A model generated the notes under the pieces. It was not told the DNA's origin. It did not search any database and saw only the letters and a program-made list of their open reading frames with translations. From Streptomyces harbinensis (GTDB lineage: Bacteria > Actinomycetota > Actinomycetes > Streptomycetales > Streptomycetaceae): a DNA stretch of 64,000 nt. The stretch is taken from positions 496,184 through 560,183 of the forward strand of contig NZ_FPAB01000003.1 of the NCBI RefSeq assembly GCF_900116145.1, given 5' to 3'. Position numbers and translations under genes: made by a program. Positions 10,401 through 18,517 of this stretch are shown here, in pieces. Position 1 is the stretch's first letter; every line of letters begins with the position of its first letter.

Positions 10401-10973
10401 GTTCTCCTTGCCGAAGATGTCCTGGTACGTGGCGGCGGCCTTGACGGCCTCGTCGTACTGGCCGAGCCGCAGCCGGGTCTGGACCTCGCCGGAGGGGCAG
10501 CCGGTGGTGGCGATGATGCCGGAGGCGTACTGGGAGATCAGCTCGCGGTCCATGCGGGGCTTCATGTAGTAGCCCTCGAAGGAGGCGAGCGAGGAGAGCC
10601 GGAAGAGGTTGCGCAGCCCCTGGGCGTTCTGCGCCCACATGGTCATGTGGGTGTACCGGCCACCGCCGGAGACGTCCTTGCCGCCCTCGCCGCTGGCGTC
10701 CTGGCCGCGTCCGCTGCCGCCCCAGAAGACCTGCTTCTTGTGGAACCGGGACTCGGGGGCGACGTACGCCTCGATGCCGATGATCGGCTTGACCCCGGTC
10801 TTGCCGGCGGTCTGGAAGAACTCGTAGGCGCCGAACATGTTGCCGTGGTCGCTCATGGCGACCGCGGGCATCCCCTGGCGTTCGACTTCGGCGAACAGCT
10901 TGCCGTTCTTCGCGGCACCGTCGAGCATCGAGTACTCGGTGTGAACATGCAGGTGAACGAAGTTGTCGGCCAC
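7422..10973 (-). CDS. dnaE: DNA polymerase III alpha subunit (DnaE1)
   Basis: 1183 aa replicative C-family polymerase. The N-terminal PHP domain begins FVHLHVHTEYSMLDG. The palm carries the catalytic acidic block PDVDLDFDD; finger and beta-binding regions follow, with an OB-fold near the C-terminus. GTG 10973 (VADNFVHL) is chosen because GAGGAG lies about 12 nt upstream and homologues begin close to this point; the frame extends to 11027. The locus is unlinked to the accessory genes that begin 214 bp upstream. Confidence 0.96.
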   Translation of the reverse strand: MADNFVHLHVHTEYSMLDGAAKNGKLFAEVERQGMPAVAMSDHGNMFGAYEFFQTAGKTGVKPIIGIEAYVAPESRFHKKQVFWGGSGRGQDASGEGGKDVSGGGRYTHMTMWAQNAQGLRNLFRLSSLASFEGYYMKPRMDRELISQYASGIIATTGCPSGEVQTRLRLGQYDEAVKAAATYQDIFGKENYFLELMDHGLDIERSVREDLLRIAKQLNIPLLATNDSHYVTEDQADDHDSLLCVGVGKNKADTNRFKFNGTGYYIKTSAEMRQLFSELPEACDNTLLIAERVESYKEVFAYEDQMPQFAVPEGETQASWLRKECERGIKERYGDNPDPEVLERLETELSVITPMGFDSYFLVVSDICKYGRDNGVPVGPGRGSAAGSLVAYLTRITDVDPLKHGLLFERFLNPERINPPDVDLDFDDRQRDVMVRYLTDKYGEAYTAQVNTFGTIKAKAAVKDANRILGFPFSMGDRITKAMPPDVMGKGIPLSGIFDPEHPRYSEASEIRSMYENEPDVKKIIDTARGIEGLIRGTGVHAAAVILSRTPLLDLIPMHKRDRDGTIITGFSYPDCEEMGLIKMDFLGLRNLGIIDHAIKIIKENRGIEVDTSSIELDDKPTYELLARGDTLGVFQLDGTAMRSLLRLMQPDRFDDISAVLALYRPGPMGVDSHTNYALRKIGRQEITPIHPELEEPLREVLDPTYGLIVYQEQVQKAAQILAGYSLGQADLLRRAMGKKKPEVLAKEFVPFQKGCRERGYSDEAIQAVWDVLVPFSGYAFNKSHTVAYGMVAYWTAYLKANYPAEYMAALLTSVDNDKDKTAVYLAECRRLGIKILSPDVNESVADFSAIGEDVRFGLQSIRNVGANVIESLVNTRKSKGKYTSFADFLDKSEIVVCNKRTIDSLIKAGAFDSLGHTRKGLCDIHETAVDAVIPVKKQQAIGQDDLFGSIDTGEDAPTIGLDFAVSDQEWNRKAKLSLEREMLGLYVSSHPLDGAEHILARSRDTSIAELLGSGRTEGEAKIAGLITGIDRRLNKQGDPWAIVTIADRDASMEVLFFPKSYALVQHELIDDNVLSVRGRINERDGAISLFGQEITALDISSAEHGGKPPVLLVLPEHRINGRAIRELKRTLKAHPGDSPVRLKVEGRQKTTIFELGFLVNPENIASDIKGGFGPSAWAGIAL

Positions 10974-11186
10974 GGTGGCAGGGACTCCTCGCGGGTGGGG
11001 CTCAAGGGGGGCGTGGGGGCTCCCCACCCTAACGCGGTGGGATGGGTGTGCCGGTGGACGACGTGTGGGGGCGCGGGTGTGAAATCCGGCCCACTTGTGG
11101 GGCGCGCTCGGGTGGCCGCTGGGGTGGCCGCCGGGGCACGTGCGGGGTCGGCGGCCGGTGAGGGGGCGGTGGCCGGAGGGCCGTGA

Positions 11187-11465
11187 TCAGTAGTGGTGCC
11201 GCCACACGGGCAGGTAATCGGGCCCGTCGCACCAGTCGGCGATGTCCTCCTCGGCGAGGAGGGTGGTGACGACGGTGTCCACGTCGGCGGTCTTGAGGTC
11301 GGCCCGCTGGGCGATCTCCTGGTGGCTGGCCCCGTGCTCGTGGGCGCGGAGGACGGCGAGATCACGGTCGGAGGTGACCTCTTCGACGATGTGGCTGAGG
11401 CGCCGCACGCGGTCGAGGTAGAACTCGGCGCGGGTTGGCTCGTTGGAGGTGTCGGTGTCGGGCAT
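11187..11465 (-). CDS. Small helix-turn-helix-like protein
   Basis: 92 aa. Residues 30-70 (DRDLAVLRAHEHG, SHQEIAQRADL, VDTVVTTLLAEED) look like a winged or sigma-region-4-like HTH; the tail DWCDGPDYLPVWRHHY is aromatic. No family could be named. GGAAGGA lies ahead of the ATG at 11465. It is divergent from the XRE gene, and a perfect 12-bp palindrome lies 31 bp upstream, so autoregulation is plausible. Confidence 0.6.
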   Translation of the reverse strand: MPDTDTSNEPTRAEFYLDRVRRLSHIVEEVTSDRDLAVLRAHEHGASHQEIAQRADLKTADVDTVVTTLLAEEDIADWCDGPDYLPVWRHHY

Positions 11466-11496
11466 GGCGGTGAAGGTCCTTCCCGGGGTAGCTGAA

Positions 11497-11508
11497 GTAG
11501 GTACCTAC
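11497..11508. promoter_or_regulatory. Perfect palindrome GTAGGTACCTAC, candidate operator
   Basis: A 12-bp perfect palindrome in the divergent gap between the 92-aa HTH-like gene and the XRE regulator gene. It is AT-richer than its surroundings and suitably placed to control either gene. The cognate protein is not known. Confidence 0.5.
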
Positions 11509-11571
11509 ATTAGGCACTGCGGTGGGGTCGCTGGCTAGGATTCGGGCACTCTCGGTAGGGGATCCATTCGT

Positions 11572-11587
11572 GTGGGTGACAGCCCAC
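11572..11587. promoter_or_regulatory. Inverted repeat GTGGG-N6-CCCAC upstream of the XRE gene
   Basis: Five-bp perfect arms GTGGG and CCCAC separated by TGACAG end 4 nt before the AGGAG ribosome-binding site. It could be an operator or a leader hairpin. Short enough to be chance. Confidence 0.3.
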
Positions 11588-11603
11588 GGAAGGAGTGGCG
11601 GCG

Positions 11604-12449
11604 ATGGCCTCACCATCGATTCAGCGCAGGAGGCTGGGCATCGCCCTGCGGCGGGCGCGCGAGCAGGCAGGCAAGACCCAGGAGGAGGCGGCGAGGACCA
11701 TCGACGCGGCGTCAACGAAGGTGAGCCGCATGGAGCTGGGCCAGAACGGCATCAAGCTCACGGATCTGAACGTGCTGCTGGATCTCTACGGGGTGGACGG
11801 CGAACAGGCCGACTGGATGCGGGACCTGGCCAGGTCGGGACGGCAACGAGGGCGTTGGGGCGGCTACCGGAACGTCATCCCGGACTGGTTCCGGCAGTAC
11901 CTCGATCTGGAGGAGGATGCGACGGAGCTCCGCTGGTACCAGGCGGAGTTGGTGCCTGGGATTCTCCAGACGGAGGGATATGTCCGGGCGTTGCACACCA
12001 CCGCTCCATTCCAGAGCACGGAAGCGGACTCTGACCGTCAGGTGAAGGTTCGCATGGAGCGCGCGAGCGTCATCGACGGTCCTGATGCACCGCAGCTCAG
12101 ATTCATCCTGAGTGAGTCGTCCCTGTGGCGGAACGTGGGAGGCAAGACCGTGATGCGAGGGCAGCTCAAGCACTTGGCGGCGGTGGCTCAACGACCGAAC
12201 ATTCAGCTACAGGTGTTGCCCTTCGACAGTGAAAGCTACGAGACCGCCACTTTTGGCTTCACCATACTGCGGTTTGATCACGACGCGAGTACTGACGTCG
12301 TGTACCTGGAGGACTACATGGACGCCGATTACCTGGACAGGCCAGATGCGGTGCGCGCCTACTCCTCCCTCTGGGATCGACTCCAGGCCGCTGCCCTGGG
12401 GCCGGTGGAGTCCCGGCGCCTTATCCTGCGTATGGCTGAGGCGGAGTAG
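11604..12449 (+). CDS. XRE-family regulator with DUF5753 domain
   Basis: 281 aa. N-terminal XRE helix-turn-helix (residues 8-65: LGIALRRAREQAGKTQEEAA, STKVSRMELG) is followed by the DUF5753 effector domain (from residue 90: YRNVIPDWFRQY, LVPGILQTEGYVRAL, QLQVLPF). ATG 11604 is preferred over GTG 11595 because AGGAG overlaps the latter and sits 8 nt before the former. These regulators usually travel with DUF397 genes in Streptomyces, as here; such pairs are often developmental regulators. Confidence 0.9.
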   Translation: MASPSIQRRRLGIALRRAREQAGKTQEEAARTIDAASTKVSRMELGQNGIKLTDLNVLLDLYGVDGEQADWMRDLARSGRQRGRWGGYRNVIPDWFRQYLDLEEDATELRWYQAELVPGILQTEGYVRALHTTAPFQSTEADSDRQVKVRMERASVIDGPDAPQLRFILSESSLWRNVGGKTVMRGQLKHLAAVAQRPNIQLQVLPFDSESYETATFGFTILRFDHDASTDVVYLEDYMDADYLDRPDAVRAYSSLWDRLQAAALGPVESRRLILRMAEAE

Positions 12450-12478
12450 GAACGGTGAGGCAAGAAGGGGCGTGCCGG

Positions 12479-12691
12479 ATGGGAGATGGGGGTTTTTCTG
12501 ATGCTGTGTGGCACAGAAGTAGTTACAGCGACAACAACGGTGGCCAGTGCGTTGAGGTAGCACTGGTGCGTGGTCTGGCGGGTCTGCGGGACTCGAAGGT
12601 CTCCGGCGGGCCTGTGTTGGTCGTCGGCTCGGGTGCGTGGGGTGCCTTCGTGCGTGCGGCGATTCGTCGAGAGTGGGAGGGCGGTTCGTGA
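12479..12691 (+). CDS. DUF397 protein (first of two)
   Basis: About 70 aa from ATG 12479, which has AGAAGGGG 9 nt upstream (GTG 12455 is the longer alternative). The DUF397 signature is clear: WHRSSYS, GGQCVEVA, GLRDSKV and a C-terminal W-x-F block. Known DUF397 proteins act as small partners of XRE-DUF5753 regulators. Its stop overlaps the GTG of the next DUF397 gene by 3 nt. Confidence 0.85.
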   Translation: MGDGGFSDAVWHRSSYSDNNGGQCVEVALVRGLAGLRDSKVSGGPVLVVGSGAWGAFVRAAIRREWEGGS

Positions 12692-12894
12692 CAACCACGG
12701 GTGGCTCCGGCTCGGTGGCGACAGTGTGGCGCAGGAGTAGCTACAGCTCCGACAACGGCGGCCAATGCGTCGAAGTGGCCTTCTCGGGCGCCCGGGTGGG
12801 CTTGCGCGACTCGAAGGCCCCGGACCGTTCTTGCGTTACGGTCGATTCCGGCGCGTGGGTGAGCTTCACGGAGGCCCTGACCTCGTCGCGGTGA
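12688..12894 (+). CDS. DUF397 protein (second of two)
   Basis: 68 aa from GTG 12688, overlapping the previous stop as GTGA with GGGAGG upstream, so translation is probably coupled. It has WRRSSYSSDNGGQCVEVAF, GLRDSKAP and WVSFTEAL. It is diverged from its neighbour but clearly a duplicate; two copies may give alternative partners for the XRE protein. Confidence 0.85.
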   Translation: MTTTGGSGSVATVWRRSSYSSDNGGQCVEVAFSGARVGLRDSKAPDRSCVTVDSGAWVSFTEALTSSR

Positions 12895-13006
12895 GGTGGG
12901 GTGGGCTGCCGTTGGGTTGGTGGCTCTCGGTGGCCTGTCGGAGGCGGACCGTATTCTGGGATGCGGACGTTTCGTTCGTGGGGTGGGGCGCGGGGAGGGG
13001 ACCGGC

Positions 13007-14455
13007 ATGGAGGATCCTGGGCAGCGGTATCTGCCGCAGGCGTACATCAGGGATCACCTGGACGAGCGCCTGGAGACCATGTCACATGAGGAGTTGGCGG
13101 GGCTGCTCGCCGGGGCGAACCCGGACGCGTTGATCCAGCGGGGCGAGGCACTGGGGACGGTGGCCGAGCGGGTCGCTGATGTCGGTCAGCAGATCTGGCG
13201 TGCGGCAGGAGAGTTGGAATGGCAGGGCCAGGCGGCGGACGCGTTCCGTGAGTGGATCAGCCGCTTCTATCTGGAGTCGGATCTACTGGGGTCGTACGCG
13301 AGCGTGGTCGGTATGCAGATCACCAACGCGGGGGTGGCCCTGCGTCAGGCTCAGAGTGAGATGCCGGAGCCGGAACGGTTCCGGGCGACAGACACCGCTG
13401 CCGATCCGGGGTTCCAGACGGTGTTGCCCGGCGTCGCGGATGGCACACAGGAAGCGCGCCGCCAGGAAGCCATCGCGGCGATCACCCGTCTGGGCTCCGC
13501 GTACAAGACGTCAGCGGCGATCATCGGGAGCCACCGGGAACCACAGTTCCAGAATCTGCCTGTGCAAACCTCGGGCGTCGATCCCGGCTCGGATGGGACG
13601 GGCTCTGTGAACCCACCTACGACCTATGGCGGTGTTCCTGCTCCGTCACAAGCGGCTCCCGTTCAGAACATCGCGGCCCGCGATGTCGCGTTGTCCTCGA
13701 ATGTGACTCAGCCAGGTTCATCGCAGCACTCTGGCGTGATCTCCGGACCAGTGTTGGGTGTCGGCGATGGTGGTGGGGGGACATCGTTGGATTCGGTGGG
13801 GGTGAAGCCGAATGGGGCTGCTCCTCCGATTCCGTCTGTGTCTCTTCCGCCGGTGGTGGAGCGGCCGGTGGTGGTTGGTGGTCCGGGTGGTCAGCCGCCG
13901 GTAACAGGTCCGTTGCCGGGGTGGCCGCTGCAGGCTGGTCCTGGTCCTGGGCGTGCCGACGGGGGTCAAATGCCGCCGCCGCGGAGCCCGCTCGTGAAGC
14001 CGAGTGAGGTGCGTCCGCCCTCGGGGTCGCCTGCTGGACCAGTTGGTCAGCAGCCGCCGGTAGGCCGGCCGTCTGTAACCGGCCCGGGTCAAGGTGGTGG
14101 CCGGGGCTCTGGTCCTGGTACGGGTAACCCGTGGGGGCGTGCGAACAACTACGGGCTTCTTGGGGGGAGGCCAGTGCCGAACGCGAAGCCGACTGCGGCG
14201 TCGCGTATCCCTCCGGGCGGGGTGATTCAGCCGGGTATGAGCGCGTCCAACAGCAGGCTGGTCCCTACGAAGAAGGAGGACCCGACCGTGCCGCGTGGCA
14301 CCTACGGCAAAGCCGTAGTGGACGGGCACAGCGGGAAACGGGGGGAACGCAAGCGGGCTTTGCCGAAACCTACCGGTGTGATTGGTCTCTCCGGCCAGAA
14401 CCGCAAGAAGAAGCGTAAGAAGAACGAGAGCAAGGACGACAAGCAGCAGCCATGA
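13007..14455 (+). CDS. WXG-type, Pro/Gly-rich putative type VII secretion substrate
   Basis: 482 aa from ATG 13007, with a purine-rich GGGGAGGGG just upstream. Residues 1-120 are helical and contain WQG at 72-74 (a WXG turn) and YLESD at 88-92, which fits the YxxxD secretion pattern although closer to the WXG than usual. Residues 180-430 are a low-complexity Pro/Gly/Ser region; the tail is very basic (NRKKKRKKNESKDDK). This resembles EspB/PPE-like type VII cargo. Its stop overlaps the mycosin-like gene as ATGA. Function unknown; secretion is inferred. Confidence 0.65.
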   Translation: MEDPGQRYLPQAYIRDHLDERLETMSHEELAGLLAGANPDALIQRGEALGTVAERVADVGQQIWRAAGELEWQGQAADAFREWISRFYLESDLLGSYASVVGMQITNAGVALRQAQSEMPEPERFRATDTAADPGFQTVLPGVADGTQEARRQEAIAAITRLGSAYKTSAAIIGSHREPQFQNLPVQTSGVDPGSDGTGSVNPPTTYGGVPAPSQAAPVQNIAARDVALSSNVTQPGSSQHSGVISGPVLGVGDGGGGTSLDSVGVKPNGAAPPIPSVSLPPVVERPVVVGGPGGQPPVTGPLPGWPLQAGPGPGRADGGQMPPPRSPLVKPSEVRPPSGSPAGPVGQQPPVGRPSVTGPGQGGGRGSGPGTGNPWGRANNYGLLGGRPVPNAKPTAASRIPPGGVIQPGMSASNSRLVPTKKEDPTVPRGTYGKAVVDGHSGKRGERKRALPKPTGVIGLSGQNRKKKRKKNESKDDKQQP

Positions 14456-15669
14456 CCACTACCCGCCGTCGGGCCCTGGCCGCCCTCTTTGCCCTCATCG
14501 CCATGTTCGCCCCCACAGTCACCACCGCCCATGCGGTTGCCACGCCACAGAACCCTTGGTACTTCGAGTCCTTGAGGCTTGAGGAAATATGGGAGCACAC
14601 GAAAGGTGGAGGCGTGACGGTGGCCGTAGTGGACTCCGGTGTGGATTCCACCCTTCCCGAACTACGGGGTCAAGTCCTCGATGGCGCTGATTTCACGGCG
14701 GACGGGTCGGGTGCACACGTTGACACCAGCGGACACGGCACCCACATGGCCGCCCTTATCGCGGGGACAGGTGAAGGTGGAGGTATCCAAGGGCTCGCAC
14801 CAGACGTAAAGATTCTTCCCGTTCGCGTTTCCGAAGGAAGGGATGAGTATTTTTCCCTAAATAATTCTGAGGTTATGGCGGAGGGGATTAAGTATGCTGT
14901 TGAAAATGGGGCAGATATCATCAATCTTTCGATGGTTGCCAAAGATGTCATTGGCACCAGTAGCCCTTTGAAAGAAGCTGTCGACGCTGCGATACGAGGG
15001 GGGGTTCTCTTTGTTGCGGGGGTGGGAAATGAAGCGGAGGCTATGAACCAAGCGCTGCCGCCTGCCAGTCTCGATGGTGTTGTAGGCATTGGCGCGGTGA
15101 TGTCTTCTTCCGAGCGTTCGGCCTATTCGACCCACGGTCCGCAAGTAGCTCTCGCCGCGCCAGGGGATGAAATCCCCTGGCATTGTGATGGCCTGGACGC
15201 TCCCGTATGTCTGAGGGAGGAAGGCGGCACGAGTTCCGCCACCGCCCTTGCGTCGGCCTCTGCCGCCCTCATCTGGTCGCAGCATCCGGACTGGACGAAG
15301 AACCAGGTCCTGCGTGTCATGCTCAACACGGCTGAGCGGTCGGATGATCAGCGGCGGGATGACTACACCGGGTATGGCATGGTGCGGCCCGATCGGGTCA
15401 TCGTTGATGGGGAGGGGGATCCGGGGGACCCGGACAGTCCGCCCATCTTCCGTGACTATGAGGCCCGGCTCAGTCCGCCCGCTACCCCCTCGCCCTCGCC
15501 GGAGCCGGAGTCCGATCCGGCAGCAGGGCCCGAGCCGGGGGCGGATGCGGGGGCCGCTTCGCCGGCCGAGTCTTCCGGCAATGGCTCGCTGCCCTGGCTC
15601 GTTGGTGGTGGCGTCGTTCTCGTTCTGGTCGCCTTGACCGGGTGGACGGTGTGGCGGCGGAGGGTGTAG
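14452..15669 (+). CDS. Mycosin-like S8 serine protease
   Basis: 405 aa with a signal peptide (ALAALFALIAMFAPTVTTAHA). The subtilase triad is Asp61 (VVDSGVD), His95 (GHGTHMA) and Ser261 (GGTSSATALA); Asn193 (VAGVGNEA) supplies the oxyanion hole. A Pro-rich linker leads to a C-terminal membrane helix (WLVGGGVVLVLVALTGW) and WRRRV. This is the layout of type VII mycosins (MycP). The centre (14820-15010) is distinctly AT-richer than its flanks. Translationally coupled to the WXG-type gene, so likely its processing or secretion protease. Confidence 0.88.
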   Translation: MTTTRRRALAALFALIAMFAPTVTTAHAVATPQNPWYFESLRLEEIWEHTKGGGVTVAVVDSGVDSTLPELRGQVLDGADFTADGSGAHVDTSGHGTHMAALIAGTGEGGGIQGLAPDVKILPVRVSEGRDEYFSLNNSEVMAEGIKYAVENGADIINLSMVAKDVIGTSSPLKEAVDAAIRGGVLFVAGVGNEAEAMNQALPPASLDGVVGIGAVMSSSERSAYSTHGPQVALAAPGDEIPWHCDGLDAPVCLREEGGTSSATALASASAALIWSQHPDWTKNQVLRVMLNTAERSDDQRRDDYTGYGMVRPDRVIVDGEGDPGDPDSPPIFRDYEARLSPPATPSPSPEPESDPAAGPEPGADAGAASPAESSGNGSLPWLVGGGVVLVLVALTGWTVWRRRV

Positions 15670-15834
15670 GGGCTCGTGGTGCCGGTCCCGGGCGGGCACA
15701 GGGCGGGCGATCTGCATTCGGACCCGAACTGTGGGTCACGGTGCCGACGTGCGCCGAGTGATGTGGCCGGTGACTGCCTGAATGCCCCTTGATACGGTGA
15801 GTCCGGCCAGAGTGTCACCATCACGGGGGAAGAC

Positions 15835-16458
15835 ATGTCGCCGGCGGATGATTCGGTACGCACCAGACTGAACTCGGACTGGGATGGTGGAACGGGGTAC
15901 GACACCCCGCCTCCATCCTCACCTCCGCCCCCACCCCCGTCTCCGGCGGCGCCGGAGGATGCGGCGCTCAACCCGGGAACCCACCAGGACTGGGACGGCG
16001 GTGTCGGCGACACCCCACCCCCGGAGGGCCGGTCGCCGCTGGCGGATCTTTCCCTCGACCCGGTGGCGCTGGCCGGGATCGCCGGCGATGCCAGGGAGTT
16101 GCGGTTCGGACTGTCCTCGGTCACCGGAGTGGCCACCGCCTCCAGTTCCGGCGCGGCGGCGGATCTGCGGGCCGCCGGTCTGTCCAGTGGTTCGGCGCTG
16201 TCGACCGCCACCAACCGGTTCTTCCGCAAGTCCATGGATCTGATGGCGGATTGCCAGACCATCGAGGAAGGCCTCGACTCCTCGGTCACATCCCACACCG
16301 AACTGGAAGCTGACATCGTCGGCCAGTTGCACCGGGTGCACGCGGCCTTGCCCATCGGCAATCCGGTGATCGCGGCTCTGGAACCGGGCCCGCCCGCCAC
16401 AGAGATCACCGGTATGTGGGGCACGGCCGCGAACGGAGGCCGCGATGCCCACCTATGA
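15835..16458 (+). CDS. Pro-rich protein with duplicated DWDGG motif, possible type VII protein
   Basis: 207 aa. Two near-identical motifs, DWDGG at 15-19 and 52-56, are each followed by G-x-DTPPP-type sequence and flank a polyproline stretch. Residues 70-190 form a helical region rich in Ala, Gly and Ser (DARELRFGLSSVTGVATASS, LDSSVTSHTELEADIVGQL) that resembles EspC-like ESX proteins. GGGGGAAG precedes the ATG. It overlaps the next gene by 14 nt. No family can be named with confidence. Confidence 0.6.
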   Translation: MSPADDSVRTRLNSDWDGGTGYDTPPPSSPPPPPPSPAAPEDAALNPGTHQDWDGGVGDTPPPEGRSPLADLSLDPVALAGIAGDARELRFGLSSVTGVATASSSGAAADLRAAGLSSGSALSTATNRFFRKSMDLMADCQTIEEGLDSSVTSHTELEADIVGQLHRVHAALPIGNPVIAALEPGPPATEITGMWGTAANGGRDAHL

Positions 16459-18514
16459 GCAGCTGTACAACCTGAACCTCACCAATCTGGAAACGGCTGC
16501 CGAGGACTGGAGCTCCCTGGCGAGCAGCCTCGGAGAGCTGTCACAGGCTGCGCAGGAAGGCTTGCTGGCCAAGGTCGAACCGTTGGATTGGCGCGGGGAG
16601 ACGGCGGAGGCGGCCAAACCCCTCCTGACCGCCACCGGGCGGCGCTTCAGCCATGCGCACGAGATCGCCGCCGCCATCCATGACGTCTTGCTCACCCTGG
16701 CCGACAAACAACGTTCGGCGCGGAACGACCTGGCAGCCCTGTCGGAGGAGGCGGCCCAGCTGGATCTCTCCATCCGCTACCCGGACGGGGCGGTGTACCT
16801 GCGGTCCAACCACGGATATACGGACGAGTACCTGGAGCAGTTGGATCGCCATGGCACCGGTCTCCAGGATCCGGGCCGGCAGGGCGACGTGGACTACATC
16901 ACCCGGCGCATCGCGGAGATCCTCGGCAACTCGGAGGAGGCGGACACCACGGCTGCGCGGGCCTTGTACGACCTGGTGGGTGAGGAAGGCGCGCCCTTCG
17001 CCGCCCCATCGGCGGACGGCTGGGAGACCGCCGAGCGTCAGCAGGGGTACGCGGACGCCCTTGAGGTGATCGAGCTCTACGAGACCGGGGAGCACAAGAC
17101 TCCCGAGGGCCTGGCCCGGATGAACGAGTTGTTCGAGACCAACCAGGACAACGAATCCTTCGCGGTCCACTTCGCCACCCGGATGGGAGCGGACGGAGTC
17201 CTGGGCTTCTGGTCGGACATGGCCCTGCTGGGAACCGATCAGGAGCCGACCGATGAGTATGTGCAGTCAGTGGCCCAGTTGCGGGAGAACCTCGGCACCA
17301 CCCTGGGCCTCGCCACGCGCAGTGGCGACTATCGGATGGGGGCGTGGGAAGCGGACGTCATCGCCAGGGGCACGGAGCCCTACGGCCATGGCTATGAGAA
17401 CACCCTGACCGGTTTCCAGATCATGAGCGATCTGATGCGGTTCGGTGAATACGACGCGGGCTACCTCAGCGCCTACGGTGACGCGCTGGTCGCTTTCGAA
17501 CAGCCGGAAGGGGAAGGCCATCGCTGGGCCACTCCCACCGGAGTCGCGCTGCCCGGCCTCGGCTTCGCCTACGACCCGGCCACCGGCCTGATGAACGCTC
17601 TGAGCCACAATCCGGAGGCCGCGACACACTTCTTCCTGTCCGGCAACCCGCAGGACAACGCCGTCTACTTCATCGAAGAGCGGACTTATGCGCCGGGTGA
17701 GAGCGACGAAGTCCTGAACGCGGTGGGCGAAGCCCTCTACGCGGCCACCACCGGAGTCAACCCCGATCTGTCCCATCCGTATCCGCCGGACCATTCGCCG
17801 GAACAGCAGAGGCTGTTCCGGCGAACACTGGAAATCGGATCCGGAATGGAAGACGACTTCCCTCCGGAGCTGAGGGAGAGCATGGCGCGGATGCTGGGCG
17901 ACTACCGGAGCGATGTGCACGCGACTGCGAGAAACCATTCCGGCGGGGACCTTCCGCTGGACGCTGCCCAGCTCTCGGAGATAGCGAATCAGATTTCCAG
18001 AAGTCCGGAATCCTATGAGATCTTGCAGACCTCGATGGTGATCGAATACGCCGAGCAAATCGAGGCGGATACCACTGGAGATCCCGTCTATGTGCTCGAT
18101 GACATCGCACGATCGATCGGGTTTCTTGAGCAGGGACGTTACGCGGCGCTGGAGATCGACAAGGACGATTCATCCTGGGCGGGCAAGAACCTGTACAACT
18201 TCATCGGGGCGACCCTGGGTGACACGCCTTATATCGGAACCCAGTTGCAGCATTCTGTCGATCAGCTGACCAGCAGGTGGGTGGACTGGGCCAACTCCAC
18301 GACGGAAGCTGATCTGAGAAGGTCCAGGGCCGAATATTACACTGAAGGAAACAGTTTTCTCAATGGGATCGCTGAGCAGTGGCTCGCTGATAATCCGGCG
18401 CCTCCCGGCGTATCGGAAGACAAGTGGATTGATCGTGCCAATCAGACTGTGCGAGATGCCGCCAATGCGGGTCATCTGGGGGCTGTGAACTCCACTGGCG
18501 ACAGGGATGACTAG
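16445..18514 (+). CDS. Large WXG-domain protein, putative type VII effector or scaffold
   Basis: 689 aa. The first 100 residues are helical with WRG at 49-51 (a WXG turn), then coiled segments to about 110. The rest is mostly helical and resembles large actinobacterial proteins sometimes annotated DUF6571; I cannot identify a catalytic or toxin domain. No signal peptide is visible, consistent with type VII export. Its start overlaps the preceding gene and the lipoprotein gene follows after 3 nt. Base composition drops toward the 3' end (18000-18510). Confidence 0.65.
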   Translation: MPTYEQLYNLNLTNLETAAEDWSSLASSLGELSQAAQEGLLAKVEPLDWRGETAEAAKPLLTATGRRFSHAHEIAAAIHDVLLTLADKQRSARNDLAALSEEAAQLDLSIRYPDGAVYLRSNHGYTDEYLEQLDRHGTGLQDPGRQGDVDYITRRIAEILGNSEEADTTAARALYDLVGEEGAPFAAPSADGWETAERQQGYADALEVIELYETGEHKTPEGLARMNELFETNQDNESFAVHFATRMGADGVLGFWSDMALLGTDQEPTDEYVQSVAQLRENLGTTLGLATRSGDYRMGAWEADVIARGTEPYGHGYENTLTGFQIMSDLMRFGEYDAGYLSAYGDALVAFEQPEGEGHRWATPTGVALPGLGFAYDPATGLMNALSHNPEAATHFFLSGNPQDNAVYFIEERTYAPGESDEVLNAVGEALYAATTGVNPDLSHPYPPDHSPEQQRLFRRTLEIGSGMEDDFPPELRESMARMLGDYRSDVHATARNHSGGDLPLDAAQLSEIANQISRSPESYEILQTSMVIEYAEQIEADTTGDPVYVLDDIARSIGFLEQGRYAALEIDKDDSSWAGKNLYNFIGATLGDTPYIGTQLQHSVDQLTSRWVDWANSTTEADLRRSRAEYYTEGNSFLNGIAEQWLADNPAPPGVSEDKWIDRANQTVRDAANAGHLGAVNSTGDRDD

Positions 18515-18517
18515 GTC

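Noticed and set aside
7569..11186. 1205-codon open frame antisense to dnaE
   Set aside because: Composition is low-complexity Gly/Val/Asp-rich, as expected of the mirror frame of a high-GC gene; no domain, and dnaE on the other strand is unambiguous.
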